From AB-629-J13 sp964518835 (lineage in GTDB: Bacteria; Fidelibacterota; Marinisomatia; Marinisomatales; AB-629-J13): DNA of 8,776 bases. Position 1 is the stretch's first letter; each line of letters starts with the position of its first letter. A program made the translations under genes and the position numbers. The stretch lies in the NCBI GenBank assembly GCA_964518835.1, contig CAZFKU010000057.1:1-8776 (forward strand). Reading direction: 5' to 3'. Under the pieces are notes generated by a model that saw only the letters and a list, made by a program, of their open reading frames with translations, did no database searches and was not told the DNA's origin. Of the stretch, positions 1 through 7,504 are shown piece by piece.

Positions 1-2
1 CT

Positions 3-866
3 CCATTATCACAACAGTCTGTGATGCCTGCAATTTCAGGGGATCAAATTTATCAGCGACGACGAACAGAAGAAAAAGATGAGATATTATTTGGTGGTAA
101 TGGCATAACAGGTCATGATGAAACCAGTGAAAATCTTATAGAAAGTTGGGCGGTTTTATTTAATCCGTTAAGTATTATGGAACTCTCAGATATTATTAAT
201 GGAGACCCTGAAACGGATGTTGATTATTTAGTTACCATTATGGGACTGATTGTTGAATTTGGAGATAAACGTCCATCAAACGGACCTCAAATTATTACCA
301 TTGAAGATCATGCAGGATATCGCATGGATCTTACCATTTGGAATTGGGATGTTGCGCAATCATCCATTGGTTATATGGTGGATTATTACAACCCTGCAGA
401 ATATGTCATTCAAGCAAGGGGAACCGTTGATAATTATCGTGGAAATTGGCAGGTTGAAATTGCATCAGCTGATGATATACTTGAAGCAGATATTTATTTA
501 AAGGAAGGCATTTTTAGTCCAGATTCAATGCAAACAATGGTGAGCATAAATCCTGCACCATTTGTTTTGATTCCGACCTTAGGAGAAAGACTTGATTACT
601 CATATTCATTTCCCAATGATGCAAAAGTTATCATCAGAATTTTTGATTTAGGAGGACGATTTATAACGACTTTAGTTGACAGGTATTTTGAAAATGCTGG
701 TACCGTAGTTCGGAATATGGATAAATCTGATTGGGATGGGCGGGATCATTTAGGACAAATTGTTTCTCCCGGGACTTACATTATGCATATTGAAGCAAAT
801 CAATTTCATACCGGAAAATCATTTATTGACTATGCTCCGGTCGTAGTAGGTGTAAAATCAAATTGA
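3..866 (+). CDS. Secreted OB-fold / FlgD-like Ig-domain protein (5' end cut off by window edge)
   Basis: The reading frame is open to the left edge. The first in-window starts (GTG at 21, ATG at 24) lack a ribosome site and a signal peptide, so the true start is probably upstream. Counting from GTG 21, residues about 68-155 look like an OB-fold: a beta strand (YLVTIMGLIVEF), a run ending in PQIITIEDHAGYRMDLTIWNW, then YVIQARGTVDNYRGNWQVEI, resembling OB-like domains of secreted proteins that often follow a lamin-tail domain. Residues about 172-270 look like a FlgD-type Ig fold, with SINPAPF, IRIFDLGGRFI and the hallmark DGRDHLGQIVSPGTY. Such C-terminal domains are common in exported FCB-group proteins, some of them type IX secretion substrates. 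No catalytic motif is visible. Its stop TGA overlaps the next gene's start. The OB-fold may bind nucleic acid or polysaccharide, or only be structural; the Ig-fold call is firmer than the OB-fold call. Confidence 0.82.
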   Translation, partial: PLSQQSVMPAISGDQIYQRRRTEEKDEILFGGNGITGHDETSENLIESWAVLFNPLSIMELSDIINGDPETDVDYLVTIMGLIVEFGDKRPSNGPQIITIEDHAGYRMDLTIWNWDVAQSSIGYMVDYYNPAEYVIQARGTVDNYRGNWQVEIASADDILEADIYLKEGIFSPDSMQTMVSINPAPFVLIPTLGERLDYSYSFPNDAKVIIRIFDLGGRFITTLVDRYFENAGTVVRNMDKSDWDGRDHLGQIVSPGTYIMHIEANQFHTGKSFIDYAPVVVGVKSN

Positions 867-1750
867 AATCATCAATTAATTTTTTGTTTTCATTATTGAT
901 TTTGTCCGGTCTTTTAGGGCAGACAATGAGTGATTATCCCTTTACAGGAGTGAGTGGAAGCGCTTCTGTTGGAACGATGGCTCCGGCGAGCGGTGGAATC
1001 CATAGCTTATATCATAATCCCGCAACGATGACGGAGGTTTCAGAACATCTCTTAAACGTAGGAACTACAGAATTATATGGAATTCCATACACTCATGCAG
1101 GGTGGATAAATAATATAAAAGGAATTGGTGTAGTTGGAATTTCCACAGAATTTTCAAAAGTAACATATCAGGATATTGATTTATCCAAAGAACAGCGTTT
1201 TGGAATATCCCATGGATTTTATTTACAAGAAGATCGTAATTCAACCTTAGCTATGGGTGCTACTTTAAATCATTTTTCCTGGACTCTCGGACCCTCTGCA
1301 GGGACAACGGGAGATGGTTCAGATGGAATCCCTGGTGAAATGTCAACTGGCTGGGGATTGGATATCGGAATTATTGGTGTTCTTCGCAATAAACACAGAG
1401 TGGGAGCATTTATCAAAAATGCATTACAATCCACCATGGGTTCCGGAGGGACGGAACAGGGATTACCGAAACGATTATCTGCAGGAATTTCATACACTCC
1501 ATTCAGTGGATTAATGACTTCCTTTCTTTTTGAACGAGTTTTAGGTAAAGATATTCAAATAAAAGGCAGTGTTCATTTTGATGTGAATTCATCACTGCGT
1601 ATCATAACCGGTGTGCAGTCAAATCCCAATCGATTGGGAGCAGGATTTATTGTTTCTATTTCAAGAATTGAAATTGGATATGCTTTATTGACACATCCTG
1701 TTTTGCCCGTGGTTCATCAAACCGGATTAACGTATTTATTTCAAGATTAG
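863..1750 (+). CDS. PorV/PorQ (UPF0164)-like outer-membrane beta-barrel protein, TTG start
   Basis: A 295-residue predicted outer-membrane protein. A signal peptide covers about residues 1-20 (KSS n-region, hydrophobic NFLFSLLILSGLLG, cleavage near GQ-TMSDYP). Family features in order are the N-terminal GSASVGTMAPASGG, the NPA motif at 52-54 (YHNPATM), the GWGLDIGI strand at 163-170, GAFIKNA followed by LPKRLSAGISYTP, and a closing IEIGYALLTHPVLP...TGLTYLF strand set. This matches PorV/PorQ/FadL-like barrels, though it is near the short end. The start must be TTG at 863: an in-frame TAG at 845-847 blocks any upstream start, and the next ATG (22nd codon) would remove the signal peptide. TTG-A overlaps the previous gene's TGA, suggesting translational coupling. 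PorV acts in type IX secretion, but many family members are uncharacterised, so a shuttle, porin or assembly role is possible here. Confidence 0.88.
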   Translation: MKSSINFLFSLLILSGLLGQTMSDYPFTGVSGSASVGTMAPASGGIHSLYHNPATMTEVSEHLLNVGTTELYGIPYTHAGWINNIKGIGVVGISTEFSKVTYQDIDLSKEQRFGISHGFYLQEDRNSTLAMGATLNHFSWTLGPSAGTTGDGSDGIPGEMSTGWGLDIGIIGVLRNKHRVGAFIKNALQSTMGSGGTEQGLPKRLSAGISYTPFSGLMTSFLFERVLGKDIQIKGSVHFDVNSSLRIITGVQSNPNRLGAGFIVSISRIEIGYALLTHPVLPVVHQTGLTYLFQD

Positions 1751-1753
1751 TCC

Positions 1754-4234
1754 ATGATGAAAACACTCATTATTTTAATTGGTTTCCCGTTAATATTATC
1801 TGCAAAAATTGATCTCAATCGGGCATCAAAAGATGAACTCAGGGAATTGCCCTTGTCTCCAATACAAATTGAAGAAGTTTATACATTTATTAGTCAAAGA
1901 AATGGGATAGAAACCATTTATGAATTGCTTGAAATTAAATCCCTCACCATCGAAGATATAAATAAATTGAAAGGATTAATTGACATTAATCCTTATGAGC
2001 AATCCACTTTTATTCAAGAACAAAATTTATCTTCGTATAAAGTTCGACAATGGTTGGCAGCTGAAGGCAATATGGAAGGACTATCCGATGTATGGTTAGA
2101 TCGAATTTTTCAACCCGGAAATGTAAACACAATGTCCCATGATGATTTAAGTGCATTACCCAATTTAAGTCCAGTAGATGTAGCAGCAGTATTAAGACAA
2201 CAGCAGAGAGGAGAGATTAAGGGAACATTTGAACTAAGAAATGCTCCGGGAATCAGTTATTGGGGTTTTAAAAATTTAAGAGATTTTGTAAAATATAAAA
2301 CCCCGGAAAACCAAAAACCGGAGTTGCATGGTCGGTTTTCACAATTAATTCGGACTGTCCCTGTAACAACAAATCCTGATGATGAAGGGACAGTGAATGC
2401 GTTTAGAAATTCAAGTCGTCCTGAATTGTACCAAAAATTATCATTTCAATTTGGTTCTCACATAAAATTTGGGTTTTCTCATCATCAAAATATGGGTAAT
2501 CCAAAAGGAATATTTACAAGAAAAGCATTTGGTTTGATCGAAAATATTGACATGGGATTGGTTCGCTTAGATAGATTTATTATCGGAAATTTCTCAGCAT
2601 CTTTTGGGCAAAGTGTGATATTTGAAACAGGTGATTTTTTCTCACCCCGCAGAACCGGATTTGGATTTACCAAGAGAGCAAGAGGAGTATTTGGTGATTT
2701 AACCCGGTCCAGTCAATACATATTGAAAGGAATTGCTGCACAGTTTTCCAATCCATATTTTCGTACAGCCTTCTATTTTTCCAAAGCACCAAGGGACGCA
2801 ATCATAAACAGGGATGGTTCTTTTACTTCGTTAATTGTCATGCATCCACGTCTTCCCATGGGAGCTTTAGAAGATTCACTTAAAATTGTTTCGCCTCTTA
2901 CTAATTCGGTTAATGAAGTTACCTGGGGAGGAAACGTCAGAGTAATGCCCCTAGTAGGGACGCATTTTGGATTTACGTTTTATGAAAGTTTGTATGATAG
3001 AATTTTGGATCCACAAGTAGTGGAAACTATCACCGGTGGAGCTGATGATCATGAACCGGAATTAGATTTGGCAACAAATGCAAATGACTACGATGAATAT
3101 TCCGGTGATGCTTTTTATTTAACGTATATGTCCAATTCAGCTGATCCGGAAATTGCAGCTATGTATCATTCATCTGGCTCCTCTTCAATTTGGCACGATG
3201 CAAAAAGTTATCGCAGAGTGTTTGGTTTTGATTATGGATTTGTCCTTGGAAATATTTCTATACAAGGTGAATACGGGGAATTATCAAAAGGGGGAGAATT
3301 TTTAACCATAAATGATGAACCTAATGCGTTTGTAACCAGTCTATATGCCCAATTTGATAATTTAACTTTTTTAGTGTTGTACAGAGACTATGATCTTGAA
3401 TTTGACAATCCGTATCAACGGTCTTTCTCAAATTATCAGCGATACAAAACATCTATTTTTGAGGATGGATATTGGTTGGAAGATCCTGTTTACAGTTACT
3501 TAAATTCGGGAAATCCTCAACCGCAATCTGAACAAGGTATGTTTTTCTTCACTCGATATCAGTTTCATCGATCTTTTGTAGGATATGTCAATTGGGATAC
3601 TTGGACTCGTAAAGCTGATGATGCTAAATACTACCGCACGGTTTTCACTATTGACTGGAGACCTGTATTTAATTACCGAATTAATATACGGCAGAAATGG
3701 CAGGAACGGGGAGCATTTGACATTTTCCATCCAAGCCCTTTTGATTCACGGGAAACACGAATTCGATTTCGTCTCAGGATGTCCCGATTTGATCAAGTTG
3801 AATTGCTGTACTCTCGGGGTTATACAACCTTTTCTCCCAGACCAAGATTGACGGAATCTGTAAATCCCGGTGCTTCTATGAAAGTTGGAGATATCGGCTC
3901 ACCAGACGAAACAATCGGATTAAGTGGAACACATAATTTTTCAGATAAAATGACGTTGAAAGGAGGAATCCTGTTCATACAAGGTTTTTTGTGGAATTTT
4001 GAGGATACAGATTTTAGAATATTTTCTGCAGATCATGGTGCAGTTCATCATTGGGTTTCCTGGCAATTTTCACCTGTAAATAATTTTTCGGTTAAGTTAA
4101 AAGTAAGCCAAACAAATTATAGTTCTTATACAACAATAACATCTGGAAAATCAGATAACGGAATTTGGATTTCTAATCCAAACGTGAATAAAAATGAATC
4201 AGATTTCAGATTACAAATCGATTATGCATTGTAG
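1754..4234 (+). CDS. ComEA-like helix-hairpin-helix protein fused to a large outer-membrane beta-barrel
   Basis: An 826-residue exported protein starting three bases after the previous stop; ATG 1754 or ATG 1757 both keep the signal peptide (KTLIILIGFPLILSA, cleaved before KIDLNRAS). The mature N-terminus is a ComEA-type HhH segment (about 18-80: IDLNRASKDELRELP). A second follows at about 124-180 (VNTMSHDDLSALPNLSP and LRNAPGISYWGFKNL). In ComEA, such HhH motifs bind double-stranded DNA without sequence specificity. From about residue 190 to the end the protein is long alternating beta strands rich in Tyr, Phe and Trp, ending FRLQIDYAL, as expected for a barrel of many strands. The FGQSVIFETGDF region (284-294), followed by RARGVFGDLTR, resembles the FGQG region of a Bacteroidetes HhH-barrel family of unknown function. 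It could bind DNA at the periplasmic mouth of a pore, or use HhH as a protein-binding module. The barrel is inferred from strand pattern only. Confidence 0.9.
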   Translation: MMKTLIILIGFPLILSAKIDLNRASKDELRELPLSPIQIEEVYTFISQRNGIETIYELLEIKSLTIEDINKLKGLIDINPYEQSTFIQEQNLSSYKVRQWLAAEGNMEGLSDVWLDRIFQPGNVNTMSHDDLSALPNLSPVDVAAVLRQQQRGEIKGTFELRNAPGISYWGFKNLRDFVKYKTPENQKPELHGRFSQLIRTVPVTTNPDDEGTVNAFRNSSRPELYQKLSFQFGSHIKFGFSHHQNMGNPKGIFTRKAFGLIENIDMGLVRLDRFIIGNFSASFGQSVIFETGDFFSPRRTGFGFTKRARGVFGDLTRSSQYILKGIAAQFSNPYFRTAFYFSKAPRDAIINRDGSFTSLIVMHPRLPMGALEDSLKIVSPLTNSVNEVTWGGNVRVMPLVGTHFGFTFYESLYDRILDPQVVETITGGADDHEPELDLATNANDYDEYSGDAFYLTYMSNSADPEIAAMYHSSGSSSIWHDAKSYRRVFGFDYGFVLGNISIQGEYGELSKGGEFLTINDEPNAFVTSLYAQFDNLTFLVLYRDYDLEFDNPYQRSFSNYQRYKTSIFEDGYWLEDPVYSYLNSGNPQPQSEQGMFFFTRYQFHRSFVGYVNWDTWTRKADDAKYYRTVFTIDWRPVFNYRINIRQKWQERGAFDIFHPSPFDSRETRIRFRLRMSRFDQVELLYSRGYTTFSPRPRLTESVNPGASMKVGDIGSPDETIGLSGTHNFSDKMTLKGGILFIQGFLWNFEDTDFRIFSADHGAVHHWVSWQFSPVNNFSVKLKVSQTNYSSYTTITSGKSDNGIWISNPNVNKNESDFRLQIDYAL

Positions 4235-4237
4235 CAA

Positions 4238-5557
4238 ATGACAAGAATTCTAATCATAGTCAATTTTTGCTTTTCCATTGGGTTTTCTCAATCATTTTTT
4301 AACCGAATCACAGGATCCGACCCTTATCTGGCTTCCGGAAAATCATTAGCGATGGGAAGTACATCGTTAAGTGAAAGTTCAACCCAATTATTATTGTTAA
4401 ACCCTGCAGGATTGTGGAGGCTTGGAGATGGAATTTCATTCGAATATCATGTAGGCGTGAACTCAAATTTGGAACGAAGAGGATTTGATCTAAAAGACTT
4501 TTTCGGTGATTACCTTACCACTTCAGACTATGTTGTCAATCAATTTAATAGATCGTTTTCAGGGTTGGGTATTTCCGGTTCAAAAAACAAAGGTAATTTT
4601 AAATTTACTACCGCATTTTCTGTAAGTCCTCTCACTTCATTTACATATAAATATGTAGAAGAAATTCGTGGAAAAATGAGTTTCGATGATGGAATAATTG
4701 GCAATAAAGATCCATTGTTAGGTTTTCATCAATATGAAGTCCGGGGACAGCTGGACCGGTATTCATTTGGAGTAGGTGTCAGGTATAAATTAGATGATTG
4801 GTTTACCTTAAACTGGGGACTTACTTCCCATCGAATTCCAGAATCATCGGTTCATGATATTCTAATGGTCGACACTTTACAGACCATGGATGGATATTTA
4901 GCAATCATTCACCCGGTAGATAGAGTTTTCAGAACGCCTTCAGATGGGTTTATCAGTTTTGGTTTTGAATTGAACACTTGGAAAGGAATTCATTTTTCCA
5001 TTGGTTTTGATACGGAATTAGAAATTAAATCAGAATTATTAACTCCACCCAGATTGGATACCGATTCAGGGCTCCCCGTTTATATTTCAGGAGACACATT
5101 ATCCTTTCAATTGGAAGGGGTCAATTATGTAAAACCGTTTCGCAAATCGTTTGGCATTGCATTTACAACTTATGGAGGAACACCGCTCTTTATAACAGCT
5201 GATTATTCAATCTCTGATGGTTATTCAATGAGATTGGCAGATAGTTTAAATTATCAAATGAAAGAATCCGCTTCATTGAAATTAGGGCTTGAATATATGA
5301 CATTATCGAATATTCCGGTTAGGGTTGGGTTGATCTATAAACAATCGCCGTTTCAGGTATTAGACCCTAACACCATGATCACAATTGGGTCGGGAAAATC
5401 ATTTGGGAAAGTAATGGTTGATTTTGCTCTGGGATTTCAATCAATGCAATACAAGTATTCTGATTTGTTTCCAGTTGAAAATGATATCCGCCCAGCTCTT
5501 GATACAGTTTCAGAATCTGAATTTAATTTTATGTTTTCAGTAAAATATTCACTTTAA
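4238..5557 (+). CDS. FadL/PorV-like outer-membrane beta-barrel protein
   Basis: A 439-residue exported protein. A signal peptide spans about 1-18 (TRILIIVNFCFSIGFSQ). The mature N-terminus has the family signature: SGKSLAMGSTSLSESSTQ followed by LLLNPAGL (NPAG at 55-58), typical of FadL/OMPP1/PorV proteins. The remainder is amphipathic beta strands, for example YSFGVGVRYKLDDWFTLNWGL, FISFGFELNTWKGIHFSIGF and PVRVGLIYKQSPFQ, ending FNFMFSVKYSL with alternating hydrophobic residues. FadL proteins move hydrophobic compounds across the outer membrane; PorV is a type IX secretion component. Nothing here fixes the substrate. It starts three bases after the HhH-barrel gene and ends three bases before the nuclease fusion gene, so the three are very probably co-transcribed. 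It is a distant relative of the shorter barrel at 863-1750 rather than a recent copy. No Shine-Dalgarno sequence precedes the ATG. Confidence 0.88.
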   Translation: MTRILIIVNFCFSIGFSQSFFNRITGSDPYLASGKSLAMGSTSLSESSTQLLLLNPAGLWRLGDGISFEYHVGVNSNLERRGFDLKDFFGDYLTTSDYVVNQFNRSFSGLGISGSKNKGNFKFTTAFSVSPLTSFTYKYVEEIRGKMSFDDGIIGNKDPLLGFHQYEVRGQLDRYSFGVGVRYKLDDWFTLNWGLTSHRIPESSVHDILMVDTLQTMDGYLAIIHPVDRVFRTPSDGFISFGFELNTWKGIHFSIGFDTELEIKSELLTPPRLDTDSGLPVYISGDTLSFQLEGVNYVKPFRKSFGIAFTTYGGTPLFITADYSISDGYSMRLADSLNYQMKESASLKLGLEYMTLSNIPVRVGLIYKQSPFQVLDPNTMITIGSGKSFGKVMVDFALGFQSMQYKYSDLFPVENDIRPALDTVSESEFNFMFSVKYSL

Positions 5558-5560
5558 CGT

Positions 5561-7504
5561 ATGAAGGGGAAATTCATCCGATTCGGATTTTCCATTGCGA
5601 TATACTTTTTTGTGATACATTTTAGTGTTGCCTTTTCACAAGTGAATTACAAAACAATTCATTTAATAACTACCAATGATCTTCATGGGCAAATTGTTGG
5701 ACAGAAAGCTACTTTTATGAATCCCGAATATCCCCCTGACATTTTGGATGCCTCTGCCATGTATAAATACATAAAAGATTTGAGAATTGAAGCAGAATCA
5801 AAGCATGAAGGTGTTTTGTTATTGGACGGTGGTAATTTTTTCCAGGGACATCCATTTGGAATTGCTGATAGTGGAAAAACCATGATCGAATGGATGAATA
5901 AATTAAAGTACGATGCTTTAGTACCGGGAAGTTATGATTTTATTGGAGGAACTGAAAATATTAAATCGTTGGCAGAATCAGCAAATTTCCCATTTCTCAT
6001 TGCAAATTTAGAAAACTCTGATTTTTCAGCCAGGATTAAACCCTATACAATTGTGAATACATCTGGAATTCAAGTAGGGATTTTGGGAATTGTTCCATAT
6101 AAATTAGATGAGACTGTGCTTGAACAGAACAGACAAGGAATTTCCATTTTATCTGAAATTAAAACGATGAATTATTGGATTCCAATTATGAAAGAAGAGG
6201 GAGCGAAAGTTATTATTGTCCTGACAAGTTTGGGAATCCCATGGGACAGGGAAGAAGTTTATTCTGATTTTATAGATTCGCTTAAAGTCGGAGCAACATC
6301 CGAATTTGAAATTAATAATGTATTGGAATTAGGATATTTTTCTGATGAGGTAGATTTTATTGTTTCTGGAGGAGTGAGTAAAGGATATCCTGATATTTGG
6401 TACGATCCACACAGTCATGTATTTATAACTCAGAATTATGGAAATGGAACAGAATTTGGTCATATTCAATTGCACATTGATCCTGATTTCCACAACTTTA
6501 TTGGGTATAAATCTGCTGTGGATGGGAGGGTAGGCCAAACTATGTTATCAGATGATTTTATTCCTGAACCTGATATGAGTGGATGGATTCAAGAAAAAGC
6601 TGCAACCGCCATAGATTTTGTATATTCAATTCCTGAATGGAATACAACATACGAAATCTCAACACAATGTGATTCACAAGTGAGTGGAGGAGGAAAAACA
6701 AAGGTTCCTAATTTGAATTTATCTGACGAAATTGAAATTATCACATGGAACACAGAATTTTTTCCTGCCCACAAAGATTCAACACTTCCCATTTTAGCAA
6801 ATGTAATTTCTGATCTGAATGTAGATATGATCGCATTTCAGGAGATTCGGTTTACAGGATATTTCAGTGGTCTCATGAACCTACTCCCTGAATATGATTT
6901 TATTGTATCTCAACAGTCGTCTTTTATGGACCAGGCAATTATTTACAAAAGAAAAATGTTTACATTATTAAAGCAAACAGAATTGTTTGCAGAAGATGAT
7001 TATAATTTTGCTGGCAGACCTCCTCTCAGGGGAGATTTTCAATACAAATGTGGGGATGATTTATTGAATTTCTCCGTTATCAATTTACATATGAAATGTT
7101 GTGACTCAGGTTTAAAAAGAAGACAAAATGCTGTGAGGATGCTTCATAATTTTATTTCAAATGAAATGAATACGGGATATAAAAATTTTATAGTTTTAGG
7201 TGACTGGAATGATGATTTAAAGGATAAAGAAAATGAACATTGTTTTCATCCATTTAAAAATGATGACAGGTTTTATTTTGTCAATGAGTCATTAGTTTAT
7301 GATGAATCAAAAGCTACTTATCCAAAAGAACCGTATGTAAGTTATTTGGACCACATTTTAGTAACTAAACAGATGATCCCCAAATCCGACACCAATAGAA
7401 TTGAAACTCTATTTATTGAAAATTACATAGGTGGATTTTCAAAATATGAACGGTATATTTCTGATCATCGTCCTGTATTACTGGGTTTTGCACCATTTAA
7501 ATAG
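5561..7504 (+). CDS. Secreted fusion of degenerate 5'-nucleotidase-like metallophosphatase and EEP nuclease domain
   Basis: A 647-residue exported protein; the signal peptide is about 1-26 (FSIAIYFFVIHFSVAFSQ). Residues about 31-330 follow the UshA-type metallophosphatase fold: motif I TTNDLHGQ keeps D40 and H42, but later motifs are altered. The expected GD is GN (N92), GNHEFD is GSYDFI (123-128), LTH is LTS (S223) and GHSH/Q is GGVS (270-273). Most metal ligands and the catalytic His/Asp pair are therefore missing, and the usual C-terminal nucleotidase domain is absent. After a glycine-containing linker (about 374-388) comes an EEP domain with all core motifs: TWNTEF (N397), FQE (E428), NLHMKCC (H510), GDWND (D548, N550), LDHIL (D597, H598) and SDHRPV (D635, H636). 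The EEP half should be an active Mg-dependent phosphodiesterase, most likely a nuclease, though lipid or phosphate-ester substrates are possible. The front half is probably a non-catalytic binding or scaffold domain. Confidence 0.93.
   Translation: MKGKFIRFGFSIAIYFFVIHFSVAFSQVNYKTIHLITTNDLHGQIVGQKATFMNPEYPPDILDASAMYKYIKDLRIEAESKHEGVLLLDGGNFFQGHPFGIADSGKTMIEWMNKLKYDALVPGSYDFIGGTENIKSLAESANFPFLIANLENSDFSARIKPYTIVNTSGIQVGILGIVPYKLDETVLEQNRQGISILSEIKTMNYWIPIMKEEGAKVIIVLTSLGIPWDREEVYSDFIDSLKVGATSEFEINNVLELGYFSDEVDFIVSGGVSKGYPDIWYDPHSHVFITQNYGNGTEFGHIQLHIDPDFHNFIGYKSAVDGRVGQTMLSDDFIPEPDMSGWIQEKAATAIDFVYSIPEWNTTYEISTQCDSQVSGGGKTKVPNLNLSDEIEIITWNTEFFPAHKDSTLPILANVISDLNVDMIAFQEIRFTGYFSGLMNLLPEYDFIVSQQSSFMDQAIIYKRKMFTLLKQTELFAEDDYNFAGRPPLRGDFQYKCGDDLLNFSVINLHMKCCDSGLKRRQNAVRMLHNFISNEMNTGYKNFIVLGDWNDDLKDKENEHCFHPFKNDDRFYFVNESLVYDESKATYPKEPYVSYLDHILVTKQMIPKSDTNRIETLFIENYIGGFSKYERYISDHRPVLLGFAPFK

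Noticed and set aside
21..26. GTG 21 or ATG 24 as the real start of the first gene
   Set aside because: The frame is open further upstream to the edge, no signal peptide or ribosome site follows or precedes these codons, yet the protein has an export-type C-terminal domain.
3..866. Firm claim that the first protein is a type IX secretion substrate
   Set aside because: The FlgD-like Ig fold is compatible, but the C-terminal tail lacks a clear sorting signature, and PorV-like proteins in the operon are not proof of a type IX system.
1270..1497. Minus-strand open frame within the PorV-like gene
   Set aside because: Antisense to a well-supported coding region, proline-rich composition from opposite-strand codons, no recognisable domain.
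3585..3851. Plus-strand 88-codon frame inside the HhH-barrel gene
   Set aside because: Out-of-frame with a continuous beta-barrel coding region and without any family signature.
7431..7487. ATG 7431 or 7446 as the start of the second EEP gene
   Set aside because: The extra residues come from the out-of-frame end of the preceding gene, and they would bury the lipoprotein signal behind a long N-terminal extension.
5561..7504. Calling the fusion protein a working 5'-nucleotidase from its TTNDLHGQ motif
   Set aside because: All later metal and catalytic motifs are altered and the C-terminal nucleotidase domain is missing; only the EEP half has an intact active site.
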